64,000 nt of DNA, from positions 28,756-92,755 of the forward strand of contig JAAEMX010000138.1 of the NCBI GenBank assembly GCA_024225035.1, written 5' to 3'. Both the position numbers and the translations under genes were made by a program. This document shows, piece after piece, positions 54,693 through 63,599 of this stretch. Origin of the DNA: Lentisphaerota bacterium. Its GTDB lineage: Bacteria > Verrucomicrobiota > Lentisphaeria > Victivallales > Victivallaceae. Under the pieces are notes generated by a model. It made no database searches. It was not told the DNA's origin and saw only the letters and a program-made list of their open reading frames with translations. The stretch's first letter is position 1; the number at the start of each line of letters is the position of its first letter.

Positions 54693-56915
54693 TTATAGCA
54701 GAGATTGTGCATCAACGTCAACATATATATCAATCCCTTTCGGGTGTCGGGTATCAAGTATCATCCTTCTAATGTACCGCCGCAGCATTTTTATTTTTTC
54801 TCCACGCAAGATGATCATATAACGGTATTTTCCTTTAACCCGTTCAATCGGCGACGGAGCAGGTTCGGTAACTATAACCTTTTCATGACACAAGGGACGT
54901 ATATGCTGCATAAATTGTTCAGCATAATTAGAGCAAAGCTGCTGATCTTCTGAGCGAAAATGCACAGCCAGCAAATGTCCGAACGGCGGATAAGCCAGAG
55001 CCTCACGCATTTCCATGTCATATTTGAAGAAAGCATTGAAATCTTGAGCGACGGAGCAGCGAATGGTCTCATTGTCAGGGTTAAATGTCTGCACAACCAC
55101 TTCTCCACGAACGTCGCCCCTGCCGGCACGGCCAGCCACCTGCGTCAGCAACTGGAAAGTACGCTCATCTGAACGAAAGTCAGGTATATACAGGCCTTGA
55201 TCGGCATTTAAAACTCCTACAAGCGTTACGTTAGGGAAATGCAGTCCTTTCGCAATCATCTGAGTCCCGATTAATATATCGATCTCACCACGCTTGAACT
55301 TGTTCAGTACGGCCTCATAAGAGCTGGTTTTGCGCATAGTATCTGAATCCATACGCTCAATTCTGGCTTTAGAAAAAATCGCGTTTGCAATAGCTTCAAT
55401 CTTTTCAGTACCTGTCCCGGAATAACGGATATCCTCTGCATTACATTTTGGGCAACGGACATATGAACGAATTACATCACCGCACAAATGACAGGTCAGG
55501 CTCTCACGTTTTTTGTGATAGGTGTATGAAACTGAACATTGGGGGCATTCTGCCACATATCCGCAGTGGTCACACATCATTTGCCTTGCAAAACCACGGC
55601 GATTAAGGAACAAGATAGTCTGTTCCCCCTTCTCCAAACGTCCCCTTACTTCATTAACCAGCATTTTTGAAAATATACTGGGTTTATCGTTATCCAATGC
55701 CCCAAGTCGGTTATCAACAACTTTTACTGACGGTAGCAGACAGTCGTCAACTCGTTTTTTTAGTTCGGCTAGTTCATATTTCCCGTCAACGGCATTTTTG
55801 TAAGTTTCAAATGACGGTGTTGCCGAGCCAAGAATGACGACAGCGTTTTCCATCTGTCCTCGTAAAACAGCTACGTCACGGGCATGATAACGCGGTGCCT
55901 CGCCCTGCTTATATGAACTTTCATGCTCCTCATCAACAATTATTAAGCCCAGTTTTTGAAACGGAGCAAACAATGCAGAACGAGCGCCTACAGCAATTTT
56001 GACCAAACTGTCATTTATCTTGCTCCACTCATCAAAGCGCTCTCCTTCAGTCAAACGGCTGTGCAGAACGCTAACCATATCTCCAAATCTTGCTCTGAAA
56101 CGTCGAACTGTTTGCGGAGTCAGGGCTATTTCAGGAACCAGCACAATGGCCTCTTTGCCTTTCCCCAACGCCTTAGCTATTGCCTGCAGGTAAACTTCAG
56201 TTTTCCCTGAACTGGTCACTCCATGCAAAAGCAATGTGTGCTTTTCAGAGACATCATCAAGCATAGAGTAAATTTTCTCCAAAGCCATCTTTTGTTCAGG
56301 GGTCGGCTGCTGCGGTTGATCAGCTATAATAGTTACATCTGCAAATGGATCTCTTCTTACTACTCGTTTTTCTTCGCTTACCAGGCCGTTTTTAATAAGG
56401 GTTTTGACAGGGGATATCGTCACGCCTGACTCTTTTAAAAGCTGCTCCTGCGAAACTTCCTTATGCCGCAGTAAAGTCCGAAGAACAGTGAGTTGCGGCT
56501 CATAACGCTTTTTCTCAGCATGTTCAATTACAAACTCTTCCGCTTCTTTAGTATCAACAACGGAAAATAGTTTTAAAGTTTTATGTTTGACTTTTCCGCT
56601 GCGCACGGCTCTGGGCAGCAAAGTTCTCACCGCCTGCTCTCTTGAACAACAATAGTAATCTGCCATCCAGCGTCCAAGCTTGACTAAAGGTTCAGGAATT
56701 TTTGTGTGGCGCTCACATATTGAATGGATATCTTTAAGCGGAGAATCAAAGTCAGATTTTTCAACTATATTAAGTACATACCCCCGGCGCGAAGAGCGCC
56801 CGAAAGGAACTTTTACCTGAACACCAATGTGCACTCTTCCTTTCAGTTCTTCCGGTATATTATAATCAAATGCTTTGTCGAGCGACAAATCAACTATGAC
56901 TTTTGCTATATTCAT
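54693..56915 (-). CDS. priA: Primosomal replication restart helicase PriA
   Basis: 740 residues. N-terminal 3'-end binding domain (VDLSLDKAFDYNIPEELKGR), WMADYYCCSREQAVRTLLPR, Walker A LLHGVTSSGKTEVYLQAI, DEEH box IIVDEEHESSYKQ, GSATPSFETY, and eight zinc-binding Cys in CDHCGYVAECPQCS and CHLCG ... CPKC. RAGRGDVRGEV is helicase motif VI. Restarts stalled forks by loading DnaB. Encoded alone, 107 bp from the methyltransferase gene. Confidence 0.96.
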   Translation of the reverse strand: MNIAKVIVDLSLDKAFDYNIPEELKGRVHIGVQVKVPFGRSSRRGYVLNIVEKSDFDSPLKDIHSICERHTKIPEPLVKLGRWMADYYCCSREQAVRTLLPRAVRSGKVKHKTLKLFSVVDTKEAEEFVIEHAEKKRYEPQLTVLRTLLRHKEVSQEQLLKESGVTISPVKTLIKNGLVSEEKRVVRRDPFADVTIIADQPQQPTPEQKMALEKIYSMLDDVSEKHTLLLHGVTSSGKTEVYLQAIAKALGKGKEAIVLVPEIALTPQTVRRFRARFGDMVSVLHSRLTEGERFDEWSKINDSLVKIAVGARSALFAPFQKLGLIIVDEEHESSYKQGEAPRYHARDVAVLRGQMENAVVILGSATPSFETYKNAVDGKYELAELKKRVDDCLLPSVKVVDNRLGALDNDKPSIFSKMLVNEVRGRLEKGEQTILFLNRRGFARQMMCDHCGYVAECPQCSVSYTYHKKRESLTCHLCGDVIRSYVRCPKCNAEDIRYSGTGTEKIEAIANAIFSKARIERMDSDTMRKTSSYEAVLNKFKRGEIDILIGTQMIAKGLHFPNVTLVGVLNADQGLYIPDFRSDERTFQLLTQVAGRAGRGDVRGEVVVQTFNPDNETIRCSVAQDFNAFFKYDMEMREALAYPPFGHLLAVHFRSEDQQLCSNYAEQFMQHIRPLCHEKVIVTEPAPSPIERVKGKYRYMIILRGEKIKMLRRYIRRMILDTRHPKGIDIYVDVDAQSLL

Positions 56916-57045
56916 CTATTGCCTTTATATATGTAATTTACGTTTCAATATACCGCGGATGGCAGAATTATCAAAGCAGCTTGACAGCACATATAAGCCC
57001 GATAACTAAAAAGCTCAAGCTAACCTCTTGATTCACAATAAATGT

Positions 57046-57074
57046 TTGCAAAGTTGATCCAAACAGGATATAAT
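57046..57074 (+). promoter_or_regulatory. Sigma-70 promoter in front of the candidate small RNA
   Basis: TTGCAA (57046-57051), exactly 17 bp, TATAAT (57069-57074). Expected start near 57081. No protein-coding gene follows on this strand. Confidence 0.6.
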
Positions 57075-57080
57075 AAAGCA

Positions 57081-57158
57081 TTACTCATCCTGTGCCAGGA
57101 ACACATTTTCTCACGCACAAAAACCTGAATGACTTTATGCGCGGTAAAGTTTTTTTTT
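57081..57158 (+). ncRNA. Candidate small RNA of about 78 nt
   Basis: Starts at the promoter above and ends at ACTTTA-TGCGCGG-TAAAGT (57132-57150) followed by eight T. Read-through would end at GCCCCG ... CGGGGC (57187-57207) plus a T-rich stretch, giving about 135 nt. It is not a tRNA (no acceptor pairing, no T-loop) and matches no RNA family I know. Confidence 0.4.
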
Positions 57159-57186
57159 GGCGGATAGTAATTTTCCATTCTCCGGG

Positions 57187-57216
57187 GCCCCGCATAAAAA
57201 ACGGGGCTTATTTTTT
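57187..57216 (+). terminator. Second hairpin terminator downstream of the candidate small RNA
   Basis: GCCCCG (57187-57192) and CGGGGC (57202-57207) enclose a 9-base loop; TTATTTTTT follows. Confidence 0.6.
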
Positions 57217-57315
57217 ATGCAATTCCCCACTATTCTTACTCGACTCTACTTAAAAGAAAATACTTGCTGTTCTTAAAGGCGCTATTGATTTCAGAAATAG
57301 ACAGTAGACAAATTA

Positions 57316-57423
57316 TTACCAGCACTTCCTGCACTCAATGATCCCTTCAAGAATTTCTCCAATGCATTCAAAAACAGCTTTACCTACAATATCAAGCTTG
57401 CTTTGTTTGATTTCAGTGGGATT
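57316..57423 (-). pseudogene. In-frame 3' extension beyond the stop of the zinc-ribbon gene
   Basis: 35 codons directly after the TAA stop, in the same frame, encode a credible amphipathic helix (DIVGKAVFECIGEILEGIIE) and CRKCW, closed by TAA. Codon use looks like coding sequence. Either dead after a nonsense mutation or reached by readthrough. Confidence 0.45.
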
Positions 57424-57753
57424 TTAATACTTATGTTTTCGTACCATGCAAATCTCCTCCATTTCAAAAGCGTCAAGCCAGATCCCTTTGCAGGAGCAGC
57501 ACATCTCAACTTCGGCATATGTGTCTGGATATTTTATAATAAACATGTTTTTCCGGCAATGCGGGCACAAACGTTTACTGGCGTCACCGTATAAAGTACT
57601 TACATACTGTGGAGAGTATTTCCCTAATATCTGATCCATTTCGTTACCATCAAGCCAGACACCATCACAAATATCACATCTGTCTATCTGAACCTTAGAA
57701 TTTTCATATTCAACTGTCTGCATGCTTTCTTCACGACACTTAGGACATATCAT
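57424..57753 (-). CDS. Small protein with two TFIIB-type zinc ribbons, probably cut short
   Basis: 109 residues. Two zinc knuckle units: CPKC (3-6) with CDICDGVWLDGNEMDQIL (about 27-44) and CPHC (about 63-66) with CCSCKGIWLDAFEMEEI. The CxxC...CxxCxGxWLDxxE pattern defines the zf-TFIIB family, whose bacterial members have no known job. After the TAA at 57424 the same frame continues for 35 more codons, NPTEIKQSKLDIVGKAVFEC and a helical, Cys-containing end, then a stop at 57316. That looks like the original C terminus behind a nonsense mutation. Confidence 0.75.
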   Translation of the reverse strand: MICPKCREESMQTVEYENSKVQIDRCDICDGVWLDGNEMDQILGKYSPQYVSTLYGDASKRLCPHCRKNMFIIKYPDTYAEVEMCCSCKGIWLDAFEMEEICMVRKHKY

Positions 57754-58152
57754 CTCCAGTCTCTCCTTATAATATTAATAGTAATATTTTTATATTCCAA
57801 CTTAAGCCAGGTGTAAATTTATTAATGCTCCCTCTGCATACTTGCATTCAAAAATATTTCCAAAGACTTAATTTGAATGGAAAATTGATTTTTATAGTTT
57901 AGGTTACAATAAAACTTTTTTCAATATAAAACTTCACCCTTTAAAAAATATATATAACAAATATACTGTTGCTGCTCATGCAGTAACCAAGCTTAGTAAT
58001 AAGTTGCAAACCTGCTTAAAACTGCAGTATAATAATATTGAGAGATATTTAATTTGCGTTAGGATTTCTGTTTATATTTAGTTATTTAGAACATTTCAGG
58101 TTTTTTCCCGGTCTTCAAATTCAGAGTACAACGAAATTATAAGGAAAAAAAC
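57754..58152. other. Intergenic region upstream of the amino-acid transporter
   Basis: 399 bp, AT-rich, between divergent genes. Holds the promoter described next; from 58034 to 58152 a leader of about 110 bases without evident structure. No operator or ORF recognised. Confidence 0.5.
58004..58033 (+). promoter_or_regulatory. Candidate sigma-70 promoter of the transporter gene
   Basis: TTGCAA (58004-58009), 18 bp, TATAAT (58028-58033). Confidence 0.55.
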
Positions 58153-59394
58153 GTGAGCAAAATTAAATTTGGGTTTGATGATTTCGGGTGGGTAATAATG
58201 TGCATAGGTATGGGAATCGGTGCCGGCATCGTATTTCTGCCAGTGCAAGCAGGTATGGTTGGACTCTGGGTTCTTCTCGGAGCTTCAATTGTGGCCTATC
58301 CATCCATGTACCTGTTTCAACGTCTTTTCGTAAACACACTATCTGAAGCTGACGAATGTGAGGATTATCCTGGAATTATTGCTGAATACCTGGGCCAGAA
58401 CTGGGCTGCGCTTCTTGGTTTTTTGTATTTGGCTATGCTTATAATCTGGTATATCATTTACGCGCTTGCTGTCGTCAATGACAGCGCCTCATACCTTCAT
58501 ACGTTCAAATTGACCACACACCGATGGTCAGACTACATGATCTACACTGTTGTCGTGCTTGCGTTTTTGTGTTTTATAGCATCAAAAAGTGAACGGCTTC
58601 TTTTCAAGATTGCCTCTTTTATGGCTATAACTGTAATGATTATTCTGACCCTGCTTGGGATTTTGATGATACCTCAATGGGATATTGAGTCATTAAAACA
58701 CGTTCCTCATTTTGGAGAAGGAGTGAAACAGGGTGTAGTAACATTACCGTATGTACTTACTTCTATTTTGTTTTTGCAGTCATTAAGCCCGATGTTGATA
58801 TTTTTCCGAAAAGTAAGTAAAACTCCCGAAGAAGGGCGTAAGAGATCAATAAGGGCCATGAATATCGCCTTTATAGTTCTTTTTTCAGTTGTATTCTTCT
58901 ACGCAGTTTCATTTACGCTCGCGTTGCCGCACCATCAGGCGGTCGCCGCTTATGAACAAAACGTTTCTTCGCTGGCTATCGTGGCACAGTATCACAGTGG
59001 GTCATTGATCAAATACCTTGGAGTGCTGCTGGATATTTTTGCGGTACTGACCAGCTTCTTCTCTATATATCTTGCTCTGAAAGAAGCTATTCGCGGTCTT
59101 GTAATGAACCTGCTGGTTCGTTATGAAATCAGTGAGATAAATAATCGTACAATGAATTTTTCAATTGCTGTAGGCCTTATTCTGCTAGCTGTAATTGTTA
59201 AAATTTTCCATATTCCAATTCTGAGTTTTACTCTAATATGCAGCCCGATATTTGGTATTGTCGGATGTTTAATTCCGGCGCTGCTGGTTTTGAAAGTACC
59301 AAAATTGAAAAAATACCGCAATGCTCAGCTTATTCTGATTATTTTTGCAGGTATTCTGCTCTGCCTGTCGCCATTCCTGGCCTGGCTGATATGA
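58153..59394 (+). CDS. HAAAP/SdaC-type amino-acid:proton symporter
   Basis: 413 residues with eleven predicted spans. Starts at a GTG with AAGGAAA upstream. GWVIMCIGMGIGAGIVFLPVQAG in helix 1 is the substrate-binding broken helix of the family; QSLSPMLIFFRKVSKTPEEGRKRSIRAMN and SLAIVAQYHSGSLIKYLG are similar to the serine transporter SdaC and its paralogs YhaO/YhjV. Serine, threonine or an aromatic amino acid is likely; no catabolic gene nearby resolves this. Confidence 0.85.
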   Translation: MSKIKFGFDDFGWVIMCIGMGIGAGIVFLPVQAGMVGLWVLLGASIVAYPSMYLFQRLFVNTLSEADECEDYPGIIAEYLGQNWAALLGFLYLAMLIIWYIIYALAVVNDSASYLHTFKLTTHRWSDYMIYTVVVLAFLCFIASKSERLLFKIASFMAITVMIILTLLGILMIPQWDIESLKHVPHFGEGVKQGVVTLPYVLTSILFLQSLSPMLIFFRKVSKTPEEGRKRSIRAMNIAFIVLFSVVFFYAVSFTLALPHHQAVAAYEQNVSSLAIVAQYHSGSLIKYLGVLLDIFAVLTSFFSIYLALKEAIRGLVMNLLVRYEISEINNRTMNFSIAVGLILLAVIVKIFHIPILSFTLICSPIFGIVGCLIPALLVLKVPKLKKYRNAQLILIIFAGILLCLSPFLAWLI

Positions 59395-59407
59395 GATTAA
59401 AGTAAAC

Positions 59408-60109
59408 CTAGAAATACATAAAAATTTTGCGAGCCCCGTTCCAGCGGGGCTTTCTCGTATAAATGGTAACCTGAGCGGTACCGGGCTTATACACCCCTGC
59501 CCTGCGTGCTGCAGCATAAGTCAAATCTATTATTCGCTTACCAACATAAGGCCCGCGGTCATTGATTCTTACTACCACGCGCTGACCAGTCTTATTGTTT
59601 ACCACCAGTACTTCAGTTCCCAAAGGTAATGTCTTGTGCGCAGCTGTATAGAATGGCCCGGGCAAAAACAATTCACCATTGGCAGTACGCCCAAAATAAA
59701 ATTTGCCGCCGTACCAGGACGCCGAACCGCTTTGATACGCATACCATGTCCCGGTAGCAAACGGAGGCGTAAACATCCACCATGTAACTATCCCAAGAGT
59801 ACAAAACAAGAGTACAAAACCCCGACGTGCAACTATCGAGTTTTGCCCTTTGCGGTACCACAACACCAAAGGAAGCAGCCCCACAAACAGCAGTATTTTG
59901 ACAGCTCTTGCTATGAAGCGACAGAAAACTCCGATTTCCTCCCAGAACCATCCGCTTTTATTGAATTCAGACATCCTCACAAAAAGTCTATCAAAGCAAC
60001 GCCCAAGCCATTCAAACAACAATCTTCCGCCTCTAAATATTGCCGTCAGAATAAACCATATACCATTTAAAGGCATGTCCATAAACTTCCAAAACTTATT
60101 CTCGGCCAT
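59408..60109 (-). CDS. RlpA-like double-psi beta-barrel protein with membrane anchor
   Basis: 233 residues. The C-terminal 100 residues are an RlpA domain: GSASWYGGKFYFGRTANGE, YTAAHKTLPLGTEVLVVNN, VVVRINDRGPYVGKRIIDLT and AARRAGVYKPGTAQVTI with the catalytic His and Asp. Ahead of it are two hydrophobic segments (KILLFVGLLPLVLW and GFVLLFCTLGIVTWWMF), not the lipobox of typical RlpA, and there is no SPOR domain. RlpA cleaves denuded glycan strands at the septum. This form would be held by the inner membrane. Head-to-tail against the transporter with a 13-bp gap. Confidence 0.85.
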   Translation of the reverse strand: MAENKFWKFMDMPLNGIWFILTAIFRGGRLLFEWLGRCFDRLFVRMSEFNKSGWFWEEIGVFCRFIARAVKILLFVGLLPLVLWYRKGQNSIVARRGFVLLFCTLGIVTWWMFTPPFATGTWYAYQSGSASWYGGKFYFGRTANGELFLPGPFYTAAHKTLPLGTEVLVVNNKTGQRVVVRINDRGPYVGKRIIDLTYAAARRAGVYKPGTAQVTIYTRKPRWNGARKIFMYF

Positions 60110-60323
60110 AATAAAACCCTCTAAAAAGAATATTGTTGTTGAATCTAAAGCCTGTTTTTAGAAAAATAAAAAATTCAGAAATTCTCTTCAGGCTCGACAA
60201 CAGATGAAAAAGTATCTTAAAAATTATACAGCAACAATAAAAAGGTGCAAACTATTTTTATCCATCTTTGTAAATATTAGTATTAGTTTTTGTACGTGTT
60301 TTATTAGAATTATTCATCTAAAC

Positions 60324-60351
60324 TTGACAACGTCGCTACAAAGATTATAAG
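60324..60351 (+). promoter_or_regulatory. Sigma-70 promoter of the 5'-nucleotidase gene
   Basis: TTGACA (60324-60329), 16 bp, TATAAG (60346-60351); predicted leader about 30 bases. Confidence 0.65.
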
Positions 60352-60386
60352 TTAAAACCGTAAGATAATTACCAGAGGGCCTTCAA

Positions 60387-61007
60387 ATGGAACCAAAAGA
60401 GTCTAGAATGGTATTAGGTGTAGACCTTGACGGAGTCTGCGCAGATTTTTACGGCAAAATGCGCGAAATAGCTTCAGAATGGTTTGAATGCGACACAGAA
60501 GCTCTTACGACCGAGGTATCATACGGCTTCAAAGAATGGGGCATTGTCGATCAGGAACAATATAACAGTTTACATCGGTTTGCAGTAACTCAGCGTGATC
60601 TATTCAAGCGAATGGACATTATTCCCGGTGCCCGTAAGTACCTGCGCAAACTTTCTGATGAAGGCTACCGTATACGCATTATTACTCATCGCCTTTTTAT
60701 CCATTATTTCCACGCTCCGGCAGTAAAACAGACTATAGAGTGGCTGGATACACATGCCATCCCGTACTGGGACCTCTGCTTTATGCGCGCCAAAGATCAG
60801 GTCGGGGCAGACGTTTACATTGAAGATGCTCCTCATAATATCAACAGATTGCGTTCTAAAGGCTTTTACACCATATGCTTTGCCAACAGCACCAATGTAA
60901 AGATTGAACAGCCTCGTGCCCAATCATGGGAGGAAGTCTACGAAATGGTCAAACTATATGATCATGAACGCTTTGGTCCCAGCCTCCCGGGTCTTGCGCC
61001 AAAATAA
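60387..61007 (+). CDS. 5'(3')-deoxyribonucleotidase-like HAD protein
   Basis: 206 residues. Motif [14 protein letters not shown], motif [29 protein letters not shown], and motif III/IV region [25 protein letters not shown]. The NT5C family dephosphorylates deoxynucleotides; bacterial members are often annotated only as HAD hydrolases. The small cap between motifs I and II ([16 protein letters not shown]) fits that family. Has its own promoter. Confidence 0.82.
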   Translation: MEPKESRMVLGVDLDGVCADFYGKMREIASEWFECDTEALTTEVSYGFKEWGIVDQEQYNSLHRFAVTQRDLFKRMDIIPGARKYLRKLSDEGYRIRIITHRLFIHYFHAPAVKQTIEWLDTHAIPYWDLCFMRAKDQVGADVYIEDAPHNINRLRSKGFYTICFANSTNVKIEQPRAQSWEEVYEMVKLYDHERFGPSLPGLAPK

Positions 61008-61154
61008 AGATAAAACAGCCATTCATAATTATTCAGTACTGCATTAACCTGAAATACAATTATTTTTCAGGTCAAATACAGAGTAATATTCTATCCAAAT
61101 AACTTCATGTCTCTTCATAAACCTTTTAAATTGTATTATTTATTATTAAAGGTA

Positions 61155-61183
61155 TTGACAAAGCCTAACATTTATTATATTCT
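61155..61183 (+). promoter_or_regulatory. Sigma-70 promoter of the GDSL lipase gene
   Basis: TTGACA (61155-61160), 17 bp, TATTCT (61178-61183); 60 bases before the ATG. Confidence 0.6.
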
Positions 61184-61242
61184 CAATTTTATGCGAAAGG
61201 TAGAGAGCAAAATGTTAAGCCTTCAAAAAACAGGGTAGATCA

Positions 61243-61743
61243 ATGAAAACTCTTTCTTGTCCGTCTGTCCGTCGTTCGATAATCTCACTTACCATCGCAA
61301 CAGCACTATTATTCCCGCTTCTAGCTTCCGCGACTACGACATTCAAGAAAATATGCATTTTTGGTGACAGCTTGTCTGATAATGGAAATATTTACAAATA
61401 TGACTTTCACATCCTGCCTAAATCACCGCCCTATTATCAGGGCCGATTTACGAATGGAATAACCTGGGCCGAATATGTGGGTAATTATTACTACGACCAT
61501 TTCGGAATGAAAGTCCGCAATCAATCAGTCGGCGGCGCCACCTGCTGGCTTCATAATATTATGAATAAAAAGCTTCCGTTCACTCTGCGCCAGGAACGTG
61601 ACGGATACTATGTCAAAACAGCTTACACAACTTTTCTAAAAAAGAAACAGGATACACTTTTTATTTTCTGGATGGGAGCTAATGACTACCTTGACGGCCT
61701 TGAAAATAATATGACAGTTGACCATGTAACCTTGACTTTATAA
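61243..61743 (+). pseudogene. GDSL/SGNH lipase truncated by an integrative element
   Basis: 166 residues. A signal peptide (ISLTIATALLFPLLASA) precedes the GDSL block FGDSLSDNGNIYKYDF with the catalytic Ser, the Gly block (VGGATC), and the Asn block MGANDYLDGLEN. Family members need another 130 or so residues with block V (Asp-x-x-His), which are missing: the frame reaches TVDHV and then ends TLTL-stop, 115 bp before the integrase start. The missing half probably lies at the far end of the element. A secreted esterase or acyltransferase before disruption. Own promoter present. Confidence 0.8.
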
Positions 61744-61858
61744 CTTCCTCTATTACATTATATTTGAACCTGATACAGTATTTTCTGTTGTTGCTCTATG
61801 TAGCTGAATGTTGCCATAAATCGCCCTATGTGGTAAGATAAAGGTAAGATTAAATATT
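61744..61858. other. Probable attL region
   Basis: 115 bp between the broken lipase and the integrase start, where attL of integrase-adjacent elements lies. Two related segments CTATGTAG and CTATGTGG and a tandem GGTAAGAT-AAA-GGTAAGAT precede the integrase gene and could be arm-type sites. No tRNA gene is here, so the target would be the lipase coding sequence. Confidence 0.4.
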
Positions 61859-63148
61859 ATGAAAAAGATCAAATTCACAAAAAGCAGTCTTGAGAAGTTG
61901 CCTATTCCAGATAAGAAAACGACCTATCAGGATATTGACACAAGGTATTTACACTTTGTAATTACTCCTAAAAACACTCGAACCTATTATTATATAAGAA
62001 AGGTGAAGGGGCGGCCTAAATATATGAAGATTGCCAATTACGGTGATGTATCAATAAAAGCAGCGCAGGAAAGATGCACGGAAATTAGCATTGACTTAAT
62101 GCGCGGCGTAGACACCAAGCAAAAAGATAAAGAAAATATTACTTTGGAGGAGGGCTTTGAGTATTGGCTTAAGCATCGAGAAAAAACCAAAGGCTGGCAT
62201 AAAGATATAAAAGATTTTCGTCGTCGATTTGAGCTGTATGCACCCCAAGGTTTAAAAAAGAAAGAAATTATTGGTGTTAACAGAACTGAGCTGCGACACT
62301 TGCACGCTAAGATTCGTGATGACGTTGGAGTACACACTGCTAATAGACTACTTCAAGGAATTAAAGCATCTATCAATCTTCTGATCAAGCATGATTATAA
62401 CATTCCTCAAAACCCTGCGGCAATGATTGAACTTTTCAAAGAACGTAGTCGAGCGCGGTTTATCAAAGAGGAGGAAGTAGAAAACTTTTTTTCAGAATTA
62501 ATGAAAATAGAAAGCCAAGATTTTAAAGACTTTGTTTTGATAGCTCTTTTTACCTCTAAACGCAAAAGTAATGTTTTAGCTGCGGAATGGAGTGAGGTAG
62601 ATTTAGTAAAGAAACTTTGGACCATTCCCGGAGAAAAGACTAAAAATGATGATGATGATGTTACTGTGCTTGATGATACAGTACTTGAAATTTTGAATCG
62701 CCGCAAAAAAGAGCAGAAAGAAAAAGGCATTGTCACTAACTGGGTATTTCGCTCATCGAATAACCCCCAAGGTCACTACACGGCACCTAATAATGCTTGG
62801 TATGCTCTCCTCAAGCGTGCCAATATAAAAGACCTGCGCATTCATGACTTACGCCGCACTCTTGCTAGCTGGATGGCAAACCAGAATGTCAGCTTACATA
62901 TGATAGCCAGTGTACTTGGTCAGAAATCTACTGGCGTTACCCCCACTTATGCCCGTTTAAGCGTAGACCCTAAACGTGAAGCGGTAAGTAATGCCGTTGC
63001 TGAGATACTTAAAGTTGGGAAACTCAAGCTTGGTAACAACGGATTAGAATTCGATAATGTGCGGAAGAGAGTGCAAGCTATAGCTGAAAAGCTTTTAGAG
63101 AATCCGGAGTTGATTGAGGAGCATGAAACTCTTTTAAAAATAAAATGA
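61859..63148 (+). CDS. int: Tyrosine site-specific integrase
   Basis: 429 residues. An N-terminal arm-binding-like domain (residues about 1-85), a core-binding SAM-like domain (about 95-190) and a catalytic domain with the tyrosine recombinase set: first Arg in LFTSKRKSNVLAAEW, HDLRRTLASWM (His and Arg, about 323-333), then the nucleophile Tyr in VTPTYARLS about 31 residues later. It cuts and rejoins att sites. Lies directly inside the element end, facing into it, next to the broken lipase. Confidence 0.92.
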   Translation: MKKIKFTKSSLEKLPIPDKKTTYQDIDTRYLHFVITPKNTRTYYYIRKVKGRPKYMKIANYGDVSIKAAQERCTEISIDLMRGVDTKQKDKENITLEEGFEYWLKHREKTKGWHKDIKDFRRRFELYAPQGLKKKEIIGVNRTELRHLHAKIRDDVGVHTANRLLQGIKASINLLIKHDYNIPQNPAAMIELFKERSRARFIKEEEVENFFSELMKIESQDFKDFVLIALFTSKRKSNVLAAEWSEVDLVKKLWTIPGEKTKNDDDDVTVLDDTVLEILNRRKKEQKEKGIVTNWVFRSSNNPQGHYTAPNNAWYALLKRANIKDLRIHDLRRTLASWMANQNVSLHMIASVLGQKSTGVTPTYARLSVDPKREAVSNAVAEILKVGKLKLGNNGLEFDNVRKRVQAIAEKLLENPELIEEHETLLKIK

Positions 63149-63164
63149 TATTTATATATTTTTA

Positions 63165-63506
63165 TTAATTATGGTGATCTAAACTATTACGCTCTATTTT
63201 GGCCAAAACTTCAAACAATTCTGCTCTATTTAAAGGGGCACTAAAATAATCTACCAATTGTTGTAGTTGTATTGATGTAAGTGGCCAATTGTCAAGTTTT
63301 ATTGCCTCACACTCAGTCTTTTGTTGCCTGTTTTCTTTTAAATATTCCTTTATTTTATGTCTACTTCTAGGTCCTATTCCTCTCTCGCAGTTTATCCAAC
63401 GAGATACTGTTGTTTTTGATACATTTAAATCTTTTGCCACTTTTTCATACGTTAAGTCATTGTTAGATATAAACTCGCTTAATTTGTCGATGAGTTTTTT
63501 TTCCAT
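63165..63506 (-). CDS. XRE-family repressor of the element
   Basis: 113 residues from the ATG at 63506, preceded by GGAGG at 5 bases; a GTG four codons earlier overlaps that site. The HTH lies at residues about 12-50: NNDLTYEKVAKDLNVSKTTV then SRWINCERGIG. The C-terminal half has no known fold. Transcribed toward the integrase gene and away from the xis-side promoter, as expected of a CI/Cro-like switch regulator. Confidence 0.85.
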   Translation of the reverse strand: MEKKLIDKLSEFISNNDLTYEKVAKDLNVSKTTVSRWINCERGIGPRSRHKIKEYLKENRQQKTECEAIKLDNWPLTSIQLQQLVDYFSAPLNRAELFEVLAKIERNSLDHHN

Positions 63507-63599
63507 GAAAACCTCCACTTACAATTTATCAGGTTTTGGGGACAGATGGAAGCTATTTATTGAATACTTAATAAAAAAATAGGTTATTTTTGAGTCTTT

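Larger units (their letters stand above)
56916..57315. other. Intergenic region holding a candidate small RNA
   Basis: Between priA and the zinc-ribbon gene. It contains a consensus promoter at 57046-57074, a weak terminator at 57132-57158 and a second hairpin with T-run at 57187-57216, all on the + strand. No ORF of convincing length. Confidence 0.5.

Noticed and set aside
59432..59451. AGCCCCG ... CGGGGCT hairpin as terminator of the amino-acid transporter
   Set aside because: It lies inside the 3' coding end of rlpA and is followed only by TTTCT; kept as possible but not listed.
61047..61072. ACCTGAAA ... TTTCAGGT inverted repeat as a terminator of the nucleotidase gene
   Set aside because: The stem is good but no T-run follows on either strand; could be an operator or chance.
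61744..61858. tRNA gene or fragment as integration target
   Set aside because: No acceptor stem, anticodon arm or T-loop can be drawn in this stretch or in the adjacent lipase sequence.
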